Shown: positions 56,704 through 64,000 of the stretch, piece after piece
Numbering within the stretch: position 1 is the stretch's first letter
Layout of the letters: every line of letters begins with the position of its first letter
Origin: Candidatus Sulfotelmatobacter sp.
GTDB lineage: Bacteria > Acidobacteriota > Terriglobia > Terriglobales > Acidobacteriaceae
Direction of reading: 5' to 3'
DNA length: 64,000 nucleotides
NCBI GenBank assembly: GCA_030041475.1
Contig: JASHNU010000086.1
Coordinates: 62,001 to 126,000, forward strand
Made by a program: the position numbers and the translations under genes
Notes under the pieces: generated by a model
Seen by the model: the letters and a program-made list of their open reading frames with translations, nothing else
Told to the model about the DNA's origin: nothing
The model's database searches: none

Positions 56704-57303
56704 CTAGTGCCCGGGCACAGCGTTCGCCGTCCTGACCGGCAGCGCGCAGACCGCGCCTTCGCTGAAGTTTTCTCCCTCAATGCCGAGGGCGTGTGAGAAA
56801 CGCGCGCGGTAGTTCTCCCACGCGATGGCCGAGGTCAGCTCGACGAGTTGGGCTTCGTTGAAGTGCTCGCGCAAGCGAGAGAACAGCGCATCGGGAACTT
56901 CCACCGGAGTCTCGGTCATCGCGTCAGCATATTCGAGCACGAGTTTCTCCAGCTCTGAAAAGCGGAAATCGGTTCTGTAGTGATTCAGATTGGCGATCTG
57001 TTCGGCGGTAACTCCACTTTTTCTGCCCACGGCAGACCCGATGTCGATTCAAAAAGGACAGCCCACCAGCGTGGCCACGCGTAGCTCGGCGAGTCCCTTC
57101 AGTTTGTGACTAACAAGGTGACTGCCCATTTGCGACTGCTCCATCTGCAGATATCCCCAAAAAAGCTTTGGATGGTGTGCCGTGACCTGGATGGGCATGA
57201 TGACCCGGCCGAGCCGCCGCCGCGTCATAGAATAGACCAAGGATTTGAACAATCGAACCAGTGGGCCACCTTGATTGTTGGCCGCTCCGGAAATGCGCGC
57301 CAT
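56704..57303 (-). CDS. Carboxymuconolactone decarboxylase (CMD/AhpD-like) family protein with in-frame TGA: candidate selenoprotein (or nonsense pseudogene)
   Basis: 57049..57303 and 56704..57030 ORFs are in the same frame, interrupted only by TGA at 57049-57051: ELRVATLVGCPF-(TGA)-IDIGSAVGRKSGVTAEQIANL; CMD homologs normally read CPFC here. Confidence 0.75.
57022..57036 (-). promoter_or_regulatory. Candidate bacterial SECIS hairpin downstream of the in-frame TGA
   Basis: UCUGCC-GUG-GGCAGA, apical loop begins 19 nt after the UGA on the minus strand. Confidence 0.45.
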
Positions 57304-57392
57304 GGGGATCTCCTCATCAGTTTGGATTCACTCAATCTGATTCTCGGACGACGCGGCGCGCTTCATTTGTTCGTTGCTTTACTGGAGTCGCT

Positions 57393-59159
57393 TTATTGCG
57401 GTTGCATTCTCTGCTGCGCGATCCATTTTTCGGTCCGCGCCTGCAGCAGATCGAGCGGCAGGGTGCCGCCGTTGAGCATCTCATCGTGGAATTTGCGAAT
57501 GTCGAACTTCGGCCCGAGCTGTTTCTCGGCCATTTCGCGCAGCTCGCGGAACTTGAGCTGGCCAAGCTTGTAGCTGAGCGCCTGGGCCGGCCACGAAATG
57601 TAGCGGTCGGTCTCGGACTGGATCGTCGGCTCGTCCACGGCGCCCGATTTCCGCATGAAGTCCACGACCTGGTCGCGGCTCCATCCCTTGGCGTGAATGC
57701 CGGTGTCGACCACCAGGCGCACCGCCCGGAAAAGTTCTGACGAAAGCCGGCCGTAATCGGAAACCGGATCCTGGTAGAAGCCGACTTCCTTGCCTAACTG
57801 CTCGGCATAGAGCGCCCAGCCTTCAATGTAGGCGTTGAATCCAAGCCCGTGCAGGCGAAACTTGGGCAGGCCCTCCAATTGCTGCTGCACCGAAAGCTGC
57901 ATGTGATGCCCTGGAACACCTTCGTGATAAGCAACTGCCTCGTCATCGATGAGCGTGCGTTGGGCGTAGTTGGATACGGCAACTACCACGCGGCCCGGAC
58001 GTTTGCCATCCGGTGTACCGGTCACGTAGTGAGTTGCGGCTGCCGCCTGGAAATCTGGAATGGCTTCCACAGTGACCGACGACTTGGGCAGCAACCCGAA
58101 AAGTTCGGGCAGTTTGGGCTCCATCTGAGCAATGCAATGGCGGAAGTAGTCGAGAATCTGATCGGCGGAGGTCGGAATGTACTTGGGATTGGTCTTCAGC
58201 GATTCGCGGAACGAAGCAAGATCGGCGAACCCCTCTTTCTTCGCGATCGCAGTCATCTCCGCCTGGATGCGGTCGATTTCGCGCAGGCCGAGCTCGTGGA
58301 TTTCGTCAGCCGTCATGTGGGTCGTAGTGCGGGCGTAGATGTCGTTCTCGTAGCGCTTTTGGCCGTCCGGCAGAGACGTGACGGAGAGCGTGGTGCGGCC
58401 CTGGGGAGCGTACTCCGTGCGAATAAATTCCGCGAATTTCTTGTAAGCAGGCAGCACATCCGTATTGACAGCGTCGGTGATCGCCTGCGTCAGGCGCTTC
58501 TGGTCTGCCTCGGAGATGGAGGACGGATATTTCTTGGTTGGCCGCAGAAACGGGTCGGCAGAAATAATGCCTTCGCACTGCGTGGGAATCTTTTCCGCGA
58601 GAAATTTCACCGGCATGAGCTTGTCTTTCATGCCAGCGCGAAGCACCTCGGCGATCTGATTCAGCGCGCGCGGAATCTGGTGCAGGCGTGCGATGTAGTC
58701 CTCATAGTGCTTCACCGAGTCGAGCGGCACCGCCAGCGGCAGATCGGCAAGGCCGGTGTGGATGCCGCCCTGCTGATTGATCGGCATCTCGTATTCCTTG
58801 AGTTCGAAGTCGGCCATGCGCTGCTCGAGCACGCGAATCAGCAGATCGTGCGAGAGCTGATCCTGGTCGGGGAAATCGGCAGCCTTGATGTCACGCAGGC
58901 GGCTTAGAAAAGCCTCGTCCGACTGGTGATGCCGCATGATGGCGTCGAGCGAGTAGTCGTTGAGCTGGTCGTTGTAGCGATAATCGCCGAAGGCAGTCGC
59001 GCGCTCGGGGAAAAGCCGCAGCTCGGTCTCGTAATACTCGTCGAAAAGCGCATTCTGCGCGGCCAGGCGTTCGGCCATTGGCTTTTCTTGTGGTTTGGCG
59101 TCTTGCGCGAACGAGGAAACGGCAACAGCAAGCAGGAGGAAGCCCAGGTGGAGTCGCAT
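57393..59159 (-). CDS. DUF885 domain-containing (M32-like/carboxypeptidase-type) secreted protein
   Basis: Likely start MRLHLGFLLLAVAVSSFAQ at 59159; AYHEGVPGHHMQLSVQQQLEGLPKFR and YIEGWALYAEQLGKEVGFYQDP. Confidence 0.92.
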   Translation of the reverse strand: MRLHLGFLLLAVAVSSFAQDAKPQEKPMAERLAAQNALFDEYYETELRLFPERATAFGDYRYNDQLNDYSLDAIMRHHQSDEAFLSRLRDIKAADFPDQDQLSHDLLIRVLEQRMADFELKEYEMPINQQGGIHTGLADLPLAVPLDSVKHYEDYIARLHQIPRALNQIAEVLRAGMKDKLMPVKFLAEKIPTQCEGIISADPFLRPTKKYPSSISEADQKRLTQAITDAVNTDVLPAYKKFAEFIRTEYAPQGRTTLSVTSLPDGQKRYENDIYARTTTHMTADEIHELGLREIDRIQAEMTAIAKKEGFADLASFRESLKTNPKYIPTSADQILDYFRHCIAQMEPKLPELFGLLPKSSVTVEAIPDFQAAAATHYVTGTPDGKRPGRVVVAVSNYAQRTLIDDEAVAYHEGVPGHHMQLSVQQQLEGLPKFRLHGLGFNAYIEGWALYAEQLGKEVGFYQDPVSDYGRLSSELFRAVRLVVDTGIHAKGWSRDQVVDFMRKSGAVDEPTIQSETDRYISWPAQALSYKLGQLKFRELREMAEKQLGPKFDIRKFHDEMLNGGTLPLDLLQARTEKWIAQQRMQPQ

Positions 59160-59218
59160 AGGTATGTAAGCGTACCAGAGGAAGGGATGACGAGTGCAAA
59201 CGCCGCGGACCGCGCCTG

Positions 59219-60286
59219 CTATTTCTTTGGCGCCAGATATGTGTGCGTGATGCGGTCGTGCCACGAGAGAACGTCCTCATCGAGAAACGCCCAGGCATAT
59301 CCCATGCCGAGTGAAGCTGCCGAAAGATAAGAGGCCAGCACGCGCCAGCGCCGCAGCGAACGAGGCGTTGCTGTGCCGTCGAAGCGAACGAGTTCGAGTC
59401 CCACCGCCCGCAGCCCGGGGGTCGCACCCGAGTAAACCATCAGCAGATACTGGTACGCCGACCAAAGCAGGCACTGGAGGCCCACAGCGAGGCCGACTAA
59501 CTGAATCAGAGGTGGGCGAACTCCCGTGATCTTCCAGAAAATAGCTCCAAACAAGACCGAGGCAGCCGCAACGATCAGGCTGTCGATTATGACGGCGAGC
59601 AATCGCCGTGCCAAAGAGGCGCCCTGCAACGGAATGTCGATGCCCGGCCGCTTTTCGGCTTCCGGCGGGCGAGCCGCTTCAATGGTGATCCCACCCAAAG
59701 CCGGCGGGGGCGGCTCGACTTCGGGGACTTCGAGAATGCGCGGAAGCGCGGTAATTGGGTCGGCCAGCTGGTCGGGCGGTGGCAGGGGCGGAGCCCATGC
59801 GGAGCGGGGAAATTCGATGATCTTTGCGCTGGTAGAACTGGTGCTGGTGGAACTGGCTCCCGAAAGACCGCCTCCTGCGAGGCTGGTGCCTGAAGAGTCA
59901 GATTCGCTGTCCAACTCATAGGAGTCCGCAATTGCAGTTGGCAGCATGTCTGCTCCTGCCTCGATTTCCGCAGGCCCTGCCAGCTGCACGCTATCCAGCG
60001 CCAAAGCATGGTTCGAGACCGCCCCAAAAAGGGGAGGCGGCGAACCCACCACTGCGCGCCCCGTGCCGGTGGATTCGAAGGAATCAAACTGCAGGCGAAG
60101 CGATGGGTACCGCGGCGGGCGCGCCTTGCGTCGGGCCCGGTAGCGGTTCAGCCGCGCGGAAAGCTCATCCCGCCACGCGGCGGACTCCGCTGCGCCGCAC
60201 GCGTTCTGATCGGGCTCCTGCGGCAGGGCAAGAGGAGGGGGCTCCGAATGGCAACGGCAAATTTCTCCACACTGCGGACAATTCAT
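59219..60286 (-). CDS. RDD family membrane protein with N-terminal Cys-rich zinc-ribbon-like segment
   Basis: MNCPQCGEICRCHSEPPP; SLARRLLAVIIDSLIVAAASVLFGAIF RDD signature; C-terminal TMs. Confidence 0.85.
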   Translation of the reverse strand: MNCPQCGEICRCHSEPPPLALPQEPDQNACGAAESAAWRDELSARLNRYRARRKARPPRYPSLRLQFDSFESTGTGRAVVGSPPPLFGAVSNHALALDSVQLAGPAEIEAGADMLPTAIADSYELDSESDSSGTSLAGGGLSGASSTSTSSTSAKIIEFPRSAWAPPLPPPDQLADPITALPRILEVPEVEPPPPALGGITIEAARPPEAEKRPGIDIPLQGASLARRLLAVIIDSLIVAAASVLFGAIFWKITGVRPPLIQLVGLAVGLQCLLWSAYQYLLMVYSGATPGLRAVGLELVRFDGTATPRSLRRWRVLASYLSAASLGMGYAWAFLDEDVLSWHDRITHTYLAPKK

Positions 60287-60304
60287 GAAAACCAGTCTTT
60301 AAGA

Positions 60305-60360
60305 GTCGCGACCCGGGAACCCGCAACCCTGGAAGTCGCGACCCAGGAAAATCGTGGCCC
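60305..60360. repeat. 15-bp degenerate tandem repeat, about 3.7 units
   Basis: GTCGCGACCCGGGAA CCCGCAACCCTGGAA GTCGCGACCCAGGAA AATCGTGGCCC. Confidence 0.7.
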
Positions 60361-60532
60361 GCTCCTCGCAGCGGACAACCGGCACATGGGCGGCCGGAAT
60401 CCTAGCCTTGTTCGCCACTTTGCCGGGCCACCGGCGCCGTGCTAAGTTCACGATGCCGCGAGAAAGTTGCCGAAGAGCGCAGGTACGCAAACGATGATCC
60501 GCTGACGCCGGGCGCTTTTCTTATTTCAGCCG

Positions 60533-63118
60533 ATGACGCTTCGCACTAGATTCCTTATCACGGCGATCTTCCTTTGTCATCAGCTTCTCACCCCTGCGCT
60601 AGTAACCAGTCAGTTGCTGTCGCAAAATTCCGGACCGAAAACGCAATCATCCCCTTCTTCCGCGCCGAAAAGTGCAGGCGCAGCCGCCAACACGCCTTGC
60701 GCCCAGCAAGCGGCGACTGAGGAAGCCGGCGAGACCACCATCTGCGCCCTGCAGCAGGAAAAAGTCGGCGACATCTACAAGCTACACGGCAATGCCGAAA
60801 TTCACTACCGCACTTACATCATTCGCGCGGATGAAGTCACTTACGATTCGGACACCGGCGAAGCGACCGGCTCCGGACACTTCACGCTCGACGGCGGCCC
60901 CAACGACGACCACATCAAGGCCAGCCACGGAACCTACAATCTGACCACAGAAACCGGCCGTTTCTACGACGCCAGCGGAACCACCGGCCTGCGCTTGCAG
61001 GGCAACCGGGTCATACTGACCTCGACCTCGCCGTTTGCCTTCACAGGGAAGATGCTCCAGAAAAGAAGTCCCGACAACTACTACGTGTATGAAGGCACGA
61101 TCACCACCTGCGAGCTTCCCCATCCCAAGTGGGAGTTCGACGCGCACAAGATTGTGGTCGAAGCAGGCGGCAATGCGCAGATTTATCACAGCTCGTTCTG
61201 GCTGCGAGGCATACCCGTCTTTTATTTTCCCTACGCCACGTACCCCGTCGACCGCGAGGCGAGAGAGACGGGATTTCTGGCGCCGACGGTCGGCAAGTCC
61301 TCCAGCAACGGCTACGAAGTCGGGGATGGCTTTTACTGGGCGATCGATCGCACCAAGGATCTTCTCCTGGGCGCAGAGTACTTCTCGAAACGCGGCTGGT
61401 CGCAACGTGGAGAATTTCGCGCGCGGCCGACCGATGCCTCCTATGTGGACCTGAACTATTCCGGCATGATCGACCGCGGTATCATTATCGACAACGATGC
61501 CGGCCAGCCCGTCCTGCTGCGCGAAGGCGGCGAAGAAGCCCGGCTGTTGGCCGAAGGCAACCTGTACGGTTTCCGCGCCGTCTCGAATATCGACTATCTG
61601 AGTTCCTTCATCTTCCGCCTGGCCTTCAACGAAATTTTCACCCAGGCCATCAACTCCGAGGTCAAGTCGCAGGTTTTCGTGGCGAAGAATGTGGGCGGGT
61701 TTTCTCTGAGTGGGATGGTCGAGCGTTATCAGGATTTCTTCCAGACCTTCAGTTCCAGCAACACGACTCCGCCCGTCCTGACGCTATCCAATCCACCGGT
61801 TTTCAATAACGTCCAGATCTGGCACGATCCCAGCCTCGATGCTTCCAGCGTCGATCGACCGCTGGGGCAGACTCCGTTCCATTGGTCGTTCGACGGATCG
61901 TTCGGGGGGCTGGCGCGCAGCGAACCGGGTTTTCAAACCAGCAGCCTGCTCGGCCGTCTCGATGTAACTCCGGAACTCTCGTTGCCCCTGCAGTTTCATG
62001 GATGGTCCTTGCGCCCGGCCTTTGCGCTCCATGACACCTACTACACGCAGCGGTTCGTGGAAAGCCGCGTCGTAAGCGATCCCACCAACCGCCAGGCCTT
62101 GGACGCTTCCGTCGAGCTTCGCCCGCCGGTGCTCGAGAAGGTTTTCGACCACGAGTTTCTGGGCAAGAAGTGGAAACACGTCATCGAACCGCGGGCGGTT
62201 TATAGACTGGTAACTGGTGTTAACGATTTTGCAAATGTCCTGCACTTCGACGAGCGCGACATCCTGAGCAATACGCATGAGGTGGAATACGGCGTGGTGA
62301 CGCGCCTCTACGCCAAGCGCAAGACGTTGCCAAACGAGACTTGCCCAACTCCTCCCATGGCCGGCCTGGCAGTCGGCGCGGCTGCGCCGGAGCAAAATGT
62401 GCCCTGGCAACGGACCAACGTGCTTGAAAACCTGCCATGCATGCCGGAGCCCGAAATTCGCGAAGTTGTGACCTGGGAGCTGGCACAGAAATATTTTCTC
62501 GATCCCACGTTCGGCGGTGCGCTGGTTTCGGGGCAGCGCAACGTCTTCACCAGCTCCGAGGAACTGACCGGCATTGCCTTCCTAACCGAACCACGCCATC
62601 TTTCGCCGTTGGTGTCGCGCCTGCGTGCCGCCACCAGCAGCCGCATCGACACCGAATGGGATCTCGACTACGACTTTCAGCTCGGCCGCATCAATGCCAG
62701 CACGCTGCTGGTGAACTACAACCTCGGGCCGTTCACCGTGGGAGGCGGCGACGCATTTCTGCAGATTCCTCAAACCACCACCACGTCGTCGACTTCCGGC
62801 CAGGGCACCTGCGGCTCCACCACAACCACCGTCCAGGCAACCTGCAAGTTTCAGCAATTTCGCGTAGGGCTCGGATATGGCGGCCTGAACCGCCGCGGCT
62901 TCAGCGCCGCCACCAGCTTCGGCTTTGACGCTGAACTCAAGCAACTGCAGTTCGCCACAGCGCAGACCACCTACAACTGGGACTGCTGCGGCATGACGAT
63001 CGAATACCGCCGCTACGCCATCGCCAACGTGCGCAACGAGAATCTGTTCCGCTTCACCTTTACCCTGGCCAACATTGGATCCCTCGGAAACCTGAAGCGA
63101 CAGGAACGGCTGTACTAG
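60533..63118 (+). CDS. lptD: LPS-assembly protein LptD
   Basis: OstA N-domain (VGDIYKLHGNAEIHYRTYIIRADEVTYDSDTGEATGSGHFTLDGGPNDDHIKASHGTYNLTTETGRFYDASGT); PVFYFPYATYPVDREARETGFLAPTVG; beta-barrel C-terminus. Confidence 0.93.
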   Translation: MTLRTRFLITAIFLCHQLLTPALVTSQLLSQNSGPKTQSSPSSAPKSAGAAANTPCAQQAATEEAGETTICALQQEKVGDIYKLHGNAEIHYRTYIIRADEVTYDSDTGEATGSGHFTLDGGPNDDHIKASHGTYNLTTETGRFYDASGTTGLRLQGNRVILTSTSPFAFTGKMLQKRSPDNYYVYEGTITTCELPHPKWEFDAHKIVVEAGGNAQIYHSSFWLRGIPVFYFPYATYPVDREARETGFLAPTVGKSSSNGYEVGDGFYWAIDRTKDLLLGAEYFSKRGWSQRGEFRARPTDASYVDLNYSGMIDRGIIIDNDAGQPVLLREGGEEARLLAEGNLYGFRAVSNIDYLSSFIFRLAFNEIFTQAINSEVKSQVFVAKNVGGFSLSGMVERYQDFFQTFSSSNTTPPVLTLSNPPVFNNVQIWHDPSLDASSVDRPLGQTPFHWSFDGSFGGLARSEPGFQTSSLLGRLDVTPELSLPLQFHGWSLRPAFALHDTYYTQRFVESRVVSDPTNRQALDASVELRPPVLEKVFDHEFLGKKWKHVIEPRAVYRLVTGVNDFANVLHFDERDILSNTHEVEYGVVTRLYAKRKTLPNETCPTPPMAGLAVGAAAPEQNVPWQRTNVLENLPCMPEPEIREVVTWELAQKYFLDPTFGGALVSGQRNVFTSSEELTGIAFLTEPRHLSPLVSRLRAATSSRIDTEWDLDYDFQLGRINASTLLVNYNLGPFTVGGGDAFLQIPQTTTTSSTSGQGTCGSTTTTVQATCKFQQFRVGLGYGGLNRRGFSAATSFGFDAELKQLQFATAQTTYNWDCCGMTIEYRRYAIANVRNENLFRFTFTLANIGSLGNLKRQERLY

Positions 63119-63149
63119 GGCAAGCGTCAGGGCTGCTACCATATGCCCA

Positions 63150-63992
63150 ATGCCTCCAGCTCGTGATATCGCGTCCAAAGAATCGGACTTGCAGGAGCGC
63201 CTGGGCGGACTCGGCCGTCTGCTGGTCGCTTACTCCGGTGGCGTCGATTCCGCGTATCTCTCCTGGGCTGCCCACCGCGTGCTCGGCAGCAATATGCTGG
63301 CAGTCATCGCCGACTCGCCCAGTCTGGCCCGAACTCATCTTGCCGACGCGCTAGCGTTTGCCGGCGAGCGCGGCATCCCGGTCGAAGTTGTTATTACGTC
63401 GGAACTCGATCGTTCCGACTACGCTCGGAACGACGGCCAGCGCTGTTTTCACTGCAAAGATGAACTGTTCACGGTCATGGAGCAACTCCGGGCCGCCCGC
63501 AGCTTCGACACCATCGCCTACGGCGTGAATCTCGACGATCAGGGCGATTTTCGTCCGGGGCGACGCGCAGCCGAGCAGCATCACATAGCCGCACCGCTGC
63601 TCGAAGCGGGCCTCACCAAGAATGAAATCCGCCAACTGGCGCGCCAGGCCGGCTTGCGCGTTTGGGACAAGCCCGCCTCCCCCTGCCTCTCGTCGCGGAT
63701 CGAGTACGGGCGTCCGGTCACGCGCGAAGCCCTCGACGTGGTCGAGCGCGGCGAAGACGCCCTGCGCACTCTCGGCTTCCGCCAATTCCGTGTGCGGCAT
63801 CATGGAGAGATTGTCCGTCTCGAGATCGCCCGCGAGGAACTCGAGCGCGCTCTCAATCCTGCTATGGCCGCCGAGTTCGCGAGAATCTTTAAGGCTCTAG
63901 GCTTCAAATTTGTTACTCTGGATCTCGAGGGATTCCGCTCGGGATCGCTCAACGCACTGGTGCCGGCTGAGCAAATCGGCCGGCGCGCGTAA
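63150..63992 (+). CDS. larE: ATP-dependent sacrificial sulfur transferase LarE
   Basis: LLVAYSGGVDSAYLSWAA PP-loop; NDGQRCFHCKDELF; YGVNLDDQGDFRPGRRAAEQHHIAAPLLEAGLTKNEIRQLAR; WDKPASPCLSSRIEYG. Confidence 0.95.
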   Translation: MPPARDIASKESDLQERLGGLGRLLVAYSGGVDSAYLSWAAHRVLGSNMLAVIADSPSLARTHLADALAFAGERGIPVEVVITSELDRSDYARNDGQRCFHCKDELFTVMEQLRAARSFDTIAYGVNLDDQGDFRPGRRAAEQHHIAAPLLEAGLTKNEIRQLARQAGLRVWDKPASPCLSSRIEYGRPVTREALDVVERGEDALRTLGFRQFRVRHHGEIVRLEIAREELERALNPAMAAEFARIFKALGFKFVTLDLEGFRSGSLNALVPAEQIGRRA

Positions 63993-64000
63993 CATCTGTG

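Noticed and set aside
56704-57030. Treating the CMD C-terminal half as an independent GTG-start gene
   Set aside because: Same uninterrupted frame as 57049-57303 with family-specific motif continuity across the TGA; a lone C-terminal half would lack the catalytic Cys.
1-64000. CRISPR arrays, prophage, integrase modules or defence islands
   Set aside because: No regularly spaced direct repeats with unique spacers, no cas genes, phage structural genes or integrases among the ORFs.

Overview
This 64 kb window is high-GC, gene-dense bacterial chromosome. Gene content (kinase/TolB-propeller proteins, DinB paralogs, S53 peptidase, DUF4015 hydrolase) and many short palindromic intergenic repeats suggest Acidobacteriota; that assignment is inference, as no rRNA is present. 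About 50 protein-coding genes are supportable, including recX, pilT, ilvE, bamD, rpe, def, add, a uvrD/pcrA-type helicase, rpmB, relA/spoT, lptD and larE. No rRNA, convincing tRNA, CRISPR array or prophage was seen. The strongest unusual signal is at 56704-57303(-). There a carboxymuconolactone-decarboxylase/AhpD-like ORF has an in-frame TGA at the second Cys of its CxxC motif (GCPF-TGA-ID), with a 6-bp hairpin about 18 nt downstream, so it is a candidate selenoprotein. Other notable items: an IS200/RAYT-like transposase flanked by paired hairpins, with a matching hairpin embedded in-frame in the neighbouring UvrD/PcrA helicase; truncated cheA and cheY genes meeting tail-to-tail; a 7-copy 14-bp degenerate tandem repeat in the rpmB leader; a five-copy dispersed intergenic repeat; a stand-alone ClpB-D2-like AAA+ ATPase; and paired TGTTCCT..AGGAACA palindromes upstream of ilvE. 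All family calls come from reading the translations; no database search was run.
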